Assembly (NCBI GenBank): GCA_015680685.1 | Contig: MNCI01035621.1 | Coordinates: 940,459 to 1,003,263, forward strand | Length of the DNA: 62,805 bases | DNA from: Gnetum montanum | Lineage: Eukaryota; Streptophyta; Gnetopsida; Gnetales; Gnetaceae | Direction of reading: 5' to 3' | Part shown: one piece after another, positions 35,150 to 46,217 of the stretch | Layout: the number at the start of each line of letters is the position of its first letter | Numbering within the stretch: position 1 is the stretch's first letter | Position numbers and translations under genes: made by a program | Notes under the pieces: generated by a model | Seen by the model: only the letters and a program-made list of their open reading frames with translations | What the model was told of the DNA's origin: nothing | The model's database searches: none

Positions 35150-35290
35150 CTAAGATGTTAAACTAGAACTACCATCTACTAAGAAGTTAAACTAGTACTA
35201 CTATTTGCTAAAATGTTAAACTAGCACTATGGTCTGCTAAGACCTTAAACTAGCATTTTGGCCCTCCATGGCATTAAATTGGTAGTGTAG
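35150..35290 (+). repeat. Post-protease TTAAACTAG array (D)
   Basis: Four clean units CTGCTAAGATGTTAAACTAGCACTA at about 33-bp spacing, plus weaker ones to 35,335. The unit is of the type that sits after integrase in C, not the GGCC type that follows PRO in C, E and F. Confidence 0.85.
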
Positions 35291-35599
35291 CCACAATTGT
35301 GCAATATAATGTGTGCTCACAATGGCCTAAAACTAGCAAACATCTTTTTTATTATGACACTTCCTTCTATTGATTAGCCATAACCAAAAAAATCAACGTA
35401 GTTGTTTTTAATATTCAAAACTACTATAGATGCATATAGCCAAAAATAAAACAAAAATTTAAATTTAAAGTTAAAATGTCCATAACTGGATGTGGGAAAA
35501 ATGTTAAAAAATAACAACCACCTATAACATAGTCTTGGCTAATCATAGCCATCAATATGAAAACAAAAATAAAGAGCCAACAAGCTAAATTGAAGGAGG

Positions 35600-38094
35600 C
35601 TACTGAGTGGCATCTAGAGGAGGAAATAGTGGGTTATTCCCATGCTCATCGCTAAGACTACCAATGTCTCCTAAGGCCTAAAATGCAAAATCATATAGCC
35701 AATTAGTAACCTATAATGAAAATCATGAGTTGAAACAATGAATAAAACATAAAATATCTCAAAACTATGGAGATTATAGCTCCATTAGTTTTGAAGGTAG
35801 ATGAGGAAGGCCATCCTCCAAATGTTGGAGGATCTGGTCCTCTGTCATGTTAACCCAGTCAACATCCTCAAGGTCAATGCTAGGAAGAATGCCAGTCCTA
35901 TCTATAGGATTCTATGTAGGAGGCTCATGGATAGTAGTAGTTATAAAGGTCTCAGTTGCAACAATTGTAATATGAAGAATACGATATTAACTTGAGAGTA
36001 CTTTCAAAAAGTTGATAAACACTCTCCACCTAGATCCCTTGAATGAATAACTCTCTCTTGTACTATTCAACTAATTCCTCTTTGAGCCCCTTTAGGTAGG
36101 TCCCATGATCAAACTTATCCTATCACTTGTGTGTCTTTTTTGTCTTATCCCACTTCAAGACCCAAGAAAAACAATCCTTCCAATCCTCAACCTTTTGAAA
36201 GATGAGGTACATCTGCATACATTGTTCCACCATCTCCCATAAGACCACTACTTTGTTCTAAACAACATGCCAGTTATGGGTCCACATGATCTCCTTAGTT
36301 CATAATTTCCCTAATTTAGCCAACTGGGCTACCACAAAGGCTTTACAGTCTTAGAGATCTCTAATCATATCGTGATGCCTATGAGTATTTTCCATTAAGG
36401 CCATAACTTCCTCCAAAAGGGATTCATTGGACCTCTCTAAATCCCATGAAGTTTTTGCCCATGACATTGCTAAATCAGTAATGGTCTTGTACAAGTTCAT
36501 AGGTATACTATACACATTAGATGGAAGCCTAGGCAAGGAATCTATCTCCATGTCTCTACTATGGTCTCATTCCATAGAAGACACTACAAAGCATAAAATG
36601 TGATAATAAAACACAACCTAAGGTAGCCATAATGCAACCAAAGACCACAACTAAGACACATAAAACAAAATACTTACCTATATCAAGTGGAACCTAATGC
36701 AATCAATTGATGATGTCCTTAGCCATCCCATGAAAGAACTCCACTTTTTTTGGAGTTTCTACCCATGGTTTCACACAAAACTTAGGGATGGGAGCTTGTA
36801 GTGATGGCTTAGAAACTACTATAATCATAATAATCATTGAAAGGTTAGGATGACAACCAAAGATAACCTATGAGAAATAACAAAAATATTAAGGCATAGG
36901 CTTACATAGCTCCTCCTGCCCTTCCTCCTCTAGGATGGTGATGGGAGAAGTTCCTAGTACTTCCTCATGAAACAAGGCATCTAAATCATCTATACTGACA
37001 TCAACAAATCCTTCAACCATTGGTTGATTTAGGAGTGCCTCTTCTACATGCCTTTGTTTTACTTCCACAACAGCTTGGGCTACCATACCTTGATGCTTTT
37101 CTACAACCATAGAACATAGAAAAATAGTTAACACATGAAACCATAAAATATTCATAAACTTTAGAACATGAAATAGCTAGATTTAAAAAAATATTACCTA
37201 CAACTACCTACTATGATGGCTTAAGATTAAACTTGAACTTCTTCAAGGCAAGCTGATATAATGCTAAGGGTGCCTCCTCCATAGGCCTCTCGAGTTTCTT
37301 CCTAGCTACACCTTCATCCTTCATACATCATCGTCTGGCATCCTAAACACTAGCAAGAAATGAGAGGGGTTCATCATCATTAGTACTATTAGGAGACTCA
37401 TACTACCTAACATCAAGATTCTTAGTGGTGATGGATAATGTATCATCCATCCCCTCTAGTGGATTCTAGGCTTATGCTATTGGATAAATGTGCTTTATCC
37501 AAGGCTTAGAAAGTTGGCTTGGATGTTGGGAAACCCATCACCCATTCCTGTGCACCACTAGAAGCTCTGCAAAACCTCTTAAGATAACTAAAAAGAATGC
37601 AAAGTACATATGGATTATCATAAAAATGTCAAAATGAAGTCTAAGGATCTCATCTCGAAGCATAGTAGCCAAAGTAGTTGTCCAATCAAATCTTATGTCC
37701 TCCATCAAGACCTTCTTCAAGGTCCATCCCTATGCTAGGCCAATTACCTTATTTTATGATAGTATTTTGGAAAATGCATGAGACCTAACCAAAGCATATA
37801 ATTCCTTTGCATCAAGATTCATGAAGTTATTCACCAAAATTCTAGAGTGGCCCATGTTAGCATCAAGCCACTCTAGAAATTTATCATGATGGCCCAATTT
37901 CCTTACTATTCTAGTGGGAACTTTTGTCCCATCAGCATGGATACCAAACAAGTCATGAAAGAGGCCAACACCTACATCCATGTTCACCTTCGCACCTCAG
38001 ATGATGGTTCTAGGATGATCAACCTTCTCATCAAAGGAGTTGATGACATGTAACATCTCCATAGTAGGAATGAAAGGGATAGGTGTCATGAATA
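35600..38094 (-). pseudogene. Antisense spliced gene of D, exons 8 to 4 (part)
   Basis: Minus strand. Exon 4 enters from the E insertion at 38,094 and runs to a donor at 37,198 (TAG|GTAATA). Exon 5: 37,100-36,906 (195 bp). Exon 6: 36,815-36,678 (138 bp; KPWVETPKKVEFF, as PWVETLDKFSF in C and DFPDKFTF in F). Exon 7 starts at 36,583 (DLAMSWAKTSWDLERSNESLLEEV coiled-coil-like region) and runs to about 35,780 (SIDLEDVDWVNMTEDQILQHLEDGL). Exon 8: 35,677-35,600 (26 codons incl. TAG). Phases of exons 5 and 6 equal those of C and F. Exon 4 holds GLFHDLFGI and FAELLVVHRNG. Several stops; the exon 7 donor was not found. Confidence 0.8.
38090..38094 (+). repeat. Target-site duplication of E, left copy (GAATA)
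   Basis: GAATA precedes the 5' LTR; the exact copy follows the 3' LTR at 48,464-48,468. Removing E plus one copy restores the minus-strand reading frame of exon 4 of the D antisense gene. Confidence 0.95.
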
Positions 38095-38389
38095 TGAAAC
38101 ACCATAAAATTTTGGCTTAGCACTTTTAGACAAGAATCAAGCTAAGTCATGCTATTGCCCAGCATGAGTACAGCATGACCAAACTTCAGAGCCTCAAAAA
38201 TGGCATGAAATGATATACAATGGAGCAAAAAATGTAGCAAAAAAGTTTCCCTTGGGGCCCACAGGTGACTACACCAACTTTCAGCATCCAGAATCAAAAT
38301 TTTCAAGCACAAAATGCTTGGTTTTGACTGAGTATAATTTGGCTACATTTTCAGATGCTGCACAGCATAGGGCTCAGCGTCACCAACTT

Positions 38390-39470
38390 TTGGAGCCCCG
38401 AAAATGAGTTAAAATAGGCCAAAATCAGGCACAAGGACATCCCATGACGTTCACCAGGGTCCCTAGTAGGTCCCAGCCTCTAGAAAATTAATATTTGAGC
38501 CTCAAATATGCCACTTTAACTTGGTGACGTTGGGGTTATTTTTCAGATGCTGCTCAGCATAAGGCTCAGCATCACCAACTTTTGGAGACCCAAAACCAAG
38601 TTAAAATAGGTAAAAATTGAGTACAAGGATCCCCCATGACCTTAACCAAGGTCCCTAGTAGGTTCCAGCATCCAGAAAATCAAGATTTTGGCCTCAAATA
38701 TGCCACTTTGACTTGGTGACGCTGGGGTATTTTTCAGACACTGCTCAGCATAAGGCTCAGTGTCACCAACCAAAATAGAGCCAAAAAACATCCAAATCAG
38801 CCCAAATTTGGCACATAGAAGCCTCATGACCCATGGCATGTAGATCCACTCTGGAAATGGATCTCAAAGGTCAAAATGGGTTCAAAATGCACTATTTTCA
38901 GGTCATTCACTGTTAGTCACGTTGAAATGCTTCCAACAGCGTAAGGATCAGTGTCACCAACCAAAAAAAGGCCAAGAAGATATCCAAATCAGTCCAAATT
39001 TGGTGCACAGAACCCTCATGACCTTAGGCATGCATATCCACTTCAAAAATGGGTCTCATAGGTCAAAAATGCGTTCAAAATGCACTGGTTTCAGGTCATT
39101 CATTGTTAGTCACGCTGACATGCTTCTAGCAATGTAAGGATCAGCGTCACCAACCAAAAAAGGGCAAAAAAGACATTCAAATCAGCCCAAATTTCGCACA
39201 CAAAACCCTCATGCCTTAGGCATGTAGATACACTTCAAAAATGGGTCTCATAGGTTGAGCATGGGTTCAAAATGCACTAGTTTTAGGTCATTTGCTGTTA
39301 GTCACACTAACATGCTTCTAGCAGCGTAAGGATCAGCGTCACCAACAAAAATAGAGCCAAAACAGCCTCCAAATGAGCTCAATGTTGATAAGCAGCACCC
39401 TCTGGACCTCAAGCATGCAGATCCACTTCAAAAATGGGTCTCACAAGTCAAAAATGGGCTCGAAATGCAT
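38390..39470 (+). repeat. Tandem hairpin repeats in the E 5' LTR
   Basis: About six units. Early ones share GTCCCTAGTAGGTCCCAGCCTC...ATATGCCACTTTGACTTGGTGACGCTGGGG. Later ones share CCTCATGACC...GTAGATCCACTTCAAAAATGGGTCTCA...GTTAGTCACGCTGACATGCTTC. Each contains GCGT/ACGC inverted pairs. The 3' LTR has the same series at 46.49-47.52 kb. Confidence 0.85.
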
Positions 39471-39851
39471 CATAAACATTGGACACGTTGATGGGAATGC
39501 TGACACACAGGGACAATGGTCACGCTGACACCCCGGGACGATGGTCATGCTGAAACCCTAGGATGATGGTCATGCTAACACCCTAGAATGCTAGATGCTA
39601 GATGCTAATGCCAGCATAGATCTACAGATCCAGAGGCTAGACACCCACCTAGATCCACGCTTGTACATTAACATTTGTTACATTTTTGACAATTTTTTTA
39701 TTTTTTTAGTGTTACAAGTTCTTACAATGGGCATTACGCACACCAGCGTAAGAGATCTTGGATGCTGCACTATACATTGTAACAATTTCTATGCATTCTG
39801 GTTAAAATGGTCACATGCGTCGCTTGATCTGCATCCCATGCATCAAAACTG

Positions 39852-39859
39852 TATAAATA
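39852..39859 (+). promoter_or_regulatory. TATA box, E 5' LTR
   Basis: TATAAATACCCCGATTTTCC; the same box is at 47,881 in the 3' LTR. Confidence 0.7.
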
Positions 39860-40440
39860 CCCCGATTTTCCACTAGATCGAGGTTGGAAAATTTCATCAC
39901 ATAGCATCCTATACACTTTGTATGCTGAACATTTGAGGCAACATTTCATATGCTAGGCATCAGACTTGGTCATGCTGGGCAAGGGTAATCTTGGTCACAC
40001 CACAAAACTTGCAACTAGAAACCTGTATTCCCAGCATCCTTTCACATCGAGGCTAAACGTCTACCTTGCAATCATTCTACAACTATGTTCTGACCAGTGC
40101 ACTTCTTTGTAATTTTTAATCAATACAAATAGTTACATTTTTGCCAATCATATTTATAGTTTACATTATTTTTTGTTTACGTTGTTTACACCTTATTTGC
40201 GCTTGTCCATGTTTACATTTGCATTTGTTTACATTTGTTTACAATAACTCGGTGCACTACCATTGCGTACCCTAGGGGAAGTCCTTGTTTAATCTGTGTG
40301 CAAACCATCCAAGGCACTCTACATTTGTTTATTTCTAGCTTGCCCTCGCGTGAAGGTAGGGTCTTATTTTTTCATTCGTAGATCTCTTAGCATGTGTTCA
40401 TTCCAACCTCTTGCCAACGATTTCGGATGGTACAGTAAAA

Positions 40441-40459
40441 TGGTGCTATAAGGAGGGCC
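40441..40459 (+). promoter_or_regulatory. Primer binding site of E
   Basis: TGGTGCTATAAGGAGGGCC begins 6 nt after the LTR end. It is homologous to the F site TGGCGCTAGAAGAAGGGCC. Confidence 0.75.
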
Positions 40460-40619
40460 ATTTTTTTGTTAGATTTACCTCTTAGCATCCCAGATCTAGC
40501 GTTCACACGCTACTGTGATTGTTAGTGTTCTTACACAGCCTTGTTCCCAGTGTTCAGACGTTGTTTCCTACTAATAAATTCTATTATCCAGTCCAGACAC
40601 TATGCCTTAGTATCAGACA

Positions 40620-40975
40620 CTACAGTTTACTCACGCTGCAGTTGCTCACACTGTAATTGAAACATTGTTGTACGTTGTTCAACACTTAGCCATATTTTCT
40701 CTCTTCAACACATGCTGCAGTTTACTCATGCTATAGTTGCTAACGCTATAGTTGAAATGCTGTTGTATGTTGTTCAACACTTAGCCATATTTTCTCTCTT
40801 CAACACATGCTGCAATTTACTCACGCTATAGTTTACTCACGCTACAGCTTACTCATGCTATAGTTTACTCACACTATAGTTTACTCATGCGGTAGTTTAC
40901 TCATGCTGCAGTTGAAACGCTGTTGTACATTGTTCAACACTTAGCCATATTTTCTCACACTACACACTTAGCCTG
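40620..40975 (+). repeat. Leader minisatellite of E
   Basis: Three long units of the form CTGCAGTTTACTCACGCTATAG...TTGTTCAACACTTAGCCATATTTTCTC, about 100-160 bp each. Nested inside (40,815-40,910) are six copies of the 16-mer TTTACTCACGCTATAG. The GCTGTTGTACGTTGTTCAACA phrase is itself partly palindromic. Confidence 0.85.
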
Positions 40976-41029
40976 AAACACACTCAACACTTGTTAGCCA
41001 GCTCGTACGCTGCCCCGTCACACATCACC

Positions 41030-44000
41030 ATGGATTCATCTTAGAACTCTAATACACACACCTTCGTAATCCTCACACAGGAATAGTACCACTTTATCTA
41101 TGTGAAGATTCACGCCAACCTTTCACTTGACACCACAGAATAGGAGGCAAAATGAAATTTCGAGCGCATATACATGGGAGTTCATGAATTCTTCCCCTCT
41201 ATATATGAAATCATCCCCCTTTCTGAGCCTCACCATCGACTCATCTCTTAGCTCCTTCTGGTAAGGAGCCAAAACACATGGTGATCCACTGAGGAGCCCC
41301 AAAACCAACATGATATAGATGACTTTGAGGCATAATCTAAACCTAAGGATTCATACCACACCCTCACTCCCCATACCTATGTGAACCCAACATTCTATCC
41401 TCACATGGGATAGATGGCCAATCACCAACTGCCAACAAAAACACAAGCACCAGTGTCCCAACATGGACTACCCACGTCCATGTCCACCTAGTACATGCTT
41501 CCAGTGCAAACACATGGGGCCACTTTCATTACATTGACCCTACACATTCAAGGTGTCACCCCATAGTTAGTGGCTAGACAAGGAACCACACCCCTTATTC
41601 AACAACCCACTTAGTTTAGCACGCTACACCCTGCAATCCCAACTCCGAATGTTGCTCCACACTAGCAACTAATGACACAATCTCCCCAACCAACTAATTT
41701 GCCTACTTCTCAAGATTGGGCAAAAGAAAAACAATGGATGTAAGCATTAGCTAATGAGGTAAATCACTTCAAAACTACCAACACCAAAGTAGTTAAAGTA
41801 CTAGACTTCTACCATGATGATCCAATTAACTCTTTAGTGCCACCATTAGCTTTACCCAAGGGAATCACACTGCCCCAGTTAACCAAGTACAATGGGAAGG
41901 GAGATTCGAATGCTCACTTGGTAGCATTCCAATCAGAGATCCTATTGCTTCAAGCTTGGCCCCACGCAATCCTACGTGTGTTCGCCATGTCCCTAACAGA
42001 TAGTGCCTTAGACTGGTACAGAGCCCTACCACGTAACTCCATATCCTCCTTGGAGGATCTATTACATTAGTTTGTCACCCGGTTTAGGTACAACCTGAAG
42101 CTTGAAGTAACACAAGACACTCTGATATAGGTGAAACAAGCACCACTTGAGCCTGTGTAGAAGTTCATCCAATAATGGAGTGCAACTCTTAATGAACTTC
42201 ATGAGCCCATCCCTAAAACATATTTTCTTACGATTCTGAAGGGAGCTGTGAATGACTTCTTTAAGTCAAAACTGTACTACCTAAGCGTTCAAATGTTGAG
42301 CAAAGCCTTCACACAGATCAAGAACATTGAACAAGCTGCACAAACTAGCAATGATCTTGCCTATGTGGCTTACAAGAACCAACACATTTCCAAACAATAG
42401 ACAACAACAAAAATTGTAGCCGCAAGCACAAAAATAACAAACACCAGCACCAACCCGTCTGCAATGACAAGGGCCACCCCAAGACCCAACTTTCAGTGCA
42501 AGAATCACTCTAAGTATACGCCACTACCCACGCAACCCTCGGAACTACTAGAGTAACTCCTCAAAATCGGGAAAATCCAATACAAAAAAGTAGTGGAGAA
42601 TGCCCGTTGAAGACACGACAAGTACTACAAGCTACTAAGGAACCCCACCTTAGTAGCACCAAACGAGCCCCTGGTCCCATGACACTTCAAGTTAGATCAA
42701 TTCTGTCACTACCACCAGACGTCCAGTCACAATACCGACAACTACTATGTCTTACAGGATGATCTTCAGACAATGATAGAACGCAACCAACTCAATATCG
42801 ACACCTTGAGTCAACCTAGCACAAATGATGCATCCTATGTAATAAGCTCCATTAGTATAGGAAGCAAGCCCAAACTTTTGTGGCAACCTTTCGCGATCCG
42901 TATGCCTCTTAACAAGGCAACGATCCCCTCTACCTCCACAAGCAAGAGGCCTCCCATCATCATCAAGGTGCCACCTAGAGCACCGATGATACCTTTCGTG
43001 GTTAAAGTACCACCACCTCACACATCTGCTAAGATGTTAAAATGGCAAGATTCAATGTAATCCCGAGCATTGAAGACATCCTTTGTGGTCAAAGTACCAC
43101 CACAGTCATCTGCTAAGACGTTAAACTGGAAGAAAGCATCATCGTCCGCTAAGACGTTAAACTGGCATGATGCATTGACCACAACCGTAAAAATACATTT
43201 CATCATCAAGGTGCCACAAGAAGCTATTCAAACACCAATGACTCCTTCCAAAATACCATTTATCATAAAGGTTCCACCACGCGATAGCCCCTCACCTACC
43301 CAGAGTCCAACCGTAGGTAATGTCTCAACCTCTTCTCCCTCAAGAGTCAACATTGCCAACAACATGGGTAAGCCTACCAAATGGCAGCAGAAGAGGAAAA
43401 ACGAACAACGAACAACATTCACACTCAAAACAAAAACCATACCAAGTAAGAAATAATTGAACCCTGGGCCCCCTACCCCTAATCTCAAGAAAACCAAGCC
43501 CAAGCCCTCTACGCAGGAGGCCCATCCCTCAACCCACACGAAGGAAGCCAAAGCCAACACAACAACCAACAACACAGACTTCGTAGCTACACTAGCCTAG
43601 GTAAAACAAACGATCAAACAAAAGAACACAATAATGAGCTTGTACGACTTGGTCATAACTTCAGCCGTTCACTGCAAAGCCTTGGCTCAAACGTTAGCAT
43701 CCATTCCTGTTATGGAGGACATCCCCGCAAATGAGGAATCCATCGGTGCAATGATTTTACAACACACATCAGAAGGATTGGGTTCAAACACCTTAACCTT
43801 CCATGATGATGCAGTTAAAGTCAACCCTAAATGAGGGGAGGTCACAACAACTTCATTGTTGATTAGTGTACGTGTTGGGAAATGTACCATTCACAGAGTG
43901 CACATGGATGACAGTGCGACAACAAACCTAGCTTTATACTCTATCATCAACAAACTAGGCATGGTAGATGAGATCATGCCAACAAAAATCACATGTTTAA

Positions 44001-44344
44001 AATCCTTCAATGTATCATGTGTCACATTTAAGGGCACAATCAACTTAGCCTTTGTCATAGGAGAACAATTCCCCACTAGTGCAGAGTTCATTGTCATCAA
44101 AGAGATGCCAAGTTTCAACATGATTCTTGGCAGACCTTGGCTAGCCCAACAATGGGCCATTTCCTCACCGATACATCAAGAAATTTGCCTTCCATACGAA
44201 GGTGGACAAGTCATCATACATGGCGATAACACTCCCTTTCAAGCTATCCACAACATAGACATGTCACATGTCTTGAAGGAAGAGTCTCTTGATGGAACAC
44301 CCACGGCAACAAACACAACACCTAGAGCTAAAACGCCTGAATGA
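41030..44344 (+). pseudogene. gag-protease of E
   Basis: ATG 41,030 (MDSS). The matrix-like block FIYVKIHANLSLD...NFERIYMGVHEFFPSIYEII is followed by a linker, then the gag core LPQLTKYNGKGDSNAHL and FAMSLTDSALDWYRALPRNSI (41.87-42.06 kb), and FCHYHQ...DNYY in place of the CDYHQLCGHDTDYC zinc-finger-like motif of F (42.7 kb). The PF-V/I-KVPP repeat linker lies at 42.95-43.28 kb. Protease from about 43.6 kb: the active site reads M-D-D-S, so the Gly of D-D-G is lost, followed by EMPSFNMILGRPWLAQQW. TGA 44,342-44,344. The tail is shorter than in C, D and F and lacks the W-x-ELP block. Confidence 0.88.
43022..43170 (+). repeat. TTAAACTGG repeat units inside the E gag frame
   Basis: CTGCTAAGATGTTAAAATGGCA (43,026), CTGCTAAGACGTTAAACTGG (43,110) and CCGCTAAGACGTTAAACTGGCA (43,147) match the intronic array unit, yet here they are translated as SAKTLNW between KVPP repeats. 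Confidence 0.85.
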
Positions 44345-44669
44345 GTGGTAAAAACTGAAAGCCTCCCAAAGTAATCAAAAAATCTAGTACACCTCCTAGA
44401 CCACATCTGGCTAGGAAAAAATCACACGATCAAGGCTCCCATATGACCAAAAACACGTCTGATCCCCACCCTCTCTTTACCTTTGTTCGTTGTGCATACA
44501 TCACCTTAGTTTGCATTGTACTAGCTTACATGTTTGCATGTGGCCCAAAAAGGCCTTAAACTAACACATGGCCCAGAAAGGACCTAAACTACCACTTTTC
44601 ACATTATTTTCTATTTTTATTGTGCATTTGGGTCCTATTTTCGGTAGTTACTACTTCACATTGTGTTCT

Positions 44670-44706
44670 CTAGTTTATTCTTTTGTAGGATCACCTAGAC
44701 GTATGT
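44670..44706 (+). other. Vestigial pol exon of E
   Basis: TTTATTCTTTTGTAG ends at 44,688. GATCACCTAGAC (44,689-44,700) is followed by GTATGTGCATGCATCC, which resembles the post-integrase donor of A (GTAAGTGCATGTATG). The acceptor and its first exon bases match C at 22,300-22,320. Confidence 0.6.
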
Positions 44707-45636
44707 GCATGCATCCACACATTGTCCTAGAATCATGACGATAAACTAATACCACAAAGTCATCCTGGCATCATGATGGTAAACTGATACCACGGATTCG
44801 TCCTAGGATCACGACAGTAAACTAATACAATAGATTCATCCTGGCATCATGATGGTAAACTGATACCACAGAATGGTCCTGGCATCACGACCTAAACGTG
44901 ATACCATAGATCATCCGGAATGAAAATAAACTACCACATTCTCATCTTCCAGAGTCTACTAAGACTATAAACTAGCTCATCTCTCCATAGTTCACCACGA
45001 CTATAAACTAGCATTGCATTGTCCACTACGACGCTAAACTGGCAACGTCCAATAAGTTATGACGTAAAACTAATCCATGATAGTCTGCCAAGACTATAAA
45101 CTGGAAAATTTTTCACTGGCCTACTAATCTGTGGCTAAAATAAAATGGCATGTCTTCATCAACCTGCTCAACAAATTCATCACTGGACTCTGACAACATT
45201 ACTACTGCTCAATTTTGTTTACTTACAATTGCACGTGGTGTCTCCATCCCATCGGTTGCATCCATGTTTAAAGTGTTAAGCTAACTTATTCACTTGTGGT
45301 TTTCTTGTCTTCTTGGAGTTGTGTTTGCAGGATGACACCCAGTGGTATTTGTACATGGATGCATTTCATCACAGCAATGGGGTATCACATTATTCCTAAT
45401 GCATGTAACTAGGTTAATCAAACCATTTACAAGTACATTCCCAGTTCCTCGAACATCCCTTATTCCCTAACATGTTCACTCTACCATGTTCCCTGATACA
45501 TCCCATTCACCCCAAAACTCTGAACACATGGTTGCACACTGTAACTCTCCAGGAAATTGCAACACATAGCACAACACATGAAACAGATACAAGCATATGA
45601 GCATGAGTATAACATTCAAAGAGAGCTCTGTCCAAC

Positions 45637-45690
45637 AAAAAAAGAAAAAAGAAAGAAAAATAAAAAAAATCAAAGAGAAAAATCCATCAC
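45637..45690 (+). repeat. A/G-rich tract upstream of the PPT (E)
   Basis: AAAAAAGAAAAAAGAAAG and similar, collinear with N1 1,434-1,500. Confidence 0.6.
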
Positions 45691-46204
45691 AAGACCCTTG
45701 GCACTTCCCAAACAAGCCCCAAGTGGTAAGGTACTTGTCTTGGAAGAAAACACTCAAGTCTCAAAAAATCATGTTGCATCCCACTACATGGCTTTAGCTA
45801 TTGGAAAATAGGTTCCCTTTGACACTCAACAAGGGTCCTATTTCTCCAAAGAACGCACCACCTCACCACATGCCTTTGTTTTTGACAACAAGTTCTCTTA
45901 AATAGGGTACAAGAGTCTCATTCCTCCAAAGGATGCACATTCCATGCCTTGGTCCCAAGTCCACTAGATACTAGCTACTAACAAGGATCAACATGATGTG
46001 TTTACACAAGAGCATTCGTCTTCTCACAATCACAAATCTTCTCCCTATACATCTCAAAACCTCATTTCCCGATCCCATGTACTTTTGAACATGGTGAAAT
46101 GACATCTGGCCAAGTGCCAAAGAACAATGCTCGATGCTAAGTTTCTTGTGGTGTTTTGTACTTCTTTATTGATGCCTTTCAGGTAGATTCCTCCAGGCAT
46201 CAAC

Positions 46205-46215
46205 AAAGAGGGGCC
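46205..46215 (+). promoter_or_regulatory. Polypurine tract of E
   Basis: AAAGAGGGGCC two bases before the 3' LTR start TGAAACACTAG. Confidence 0.85.
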
Positions 46216-46217
46216 AA

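Larger units (their letters stand above)
28737..38094 (+). mobile_element. Element D, middle segment (LTR remainder, gag-PRO, antisense gene 3' part)
   Basis: It follows the C insertion and continues the LTR begun at 10,856. It carries PBS, gag, PRO, a TTAAACTAG array and antisense exons 8 to 4, then is interrupted by E at 38,095. The remainder resumes at 48,469. Its RT and integrase are not in the window because F follows. Confidence 0.8.
38095..40434 (+). repeat. 5' LTR of E (2,340 bp)
   Basis: It starts TGAAACACCATAAAATTTTGG and ends TTCGGATGGTACA. It carries tandem repeats of about 130-190 bp (38.39-39.47 kb) with GACGCTGCTCAGCGTAAGGCTCAGCGTCACCAAC cores, four CACGCTGACACCC-type short repeats (39.48-39.59 kb) and a TATA box at 39,852. 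The 3' copy lacks about 65 bp near the start. Confidence 0.95.
44345..46203 (+). other. Non-coding 3' region of E
   Basis: It contains a post-protease array (44,540-44,600, GGCCTTAAACT units), a 3' splice site with 12-nt pol remnant (44,670-44,706), a second array (44,730-45,130, about eleven units of GACNNTAAACTNNTACCACAG and GACTATAAACTAGC types), a second acceptor GTGTTTGCAG at 45,330 with GATGACACC, and the purine tract. No coding frame. Collinear with N1 240-2001. Confidence 0.8.

Noticed and set aside
43228-43575. 115-codon minus-strand ORF
   Set aside because: Opposite the E gag KVPP linker; no homologous frame in F or D and no splice sites like those of the real antisense gene.
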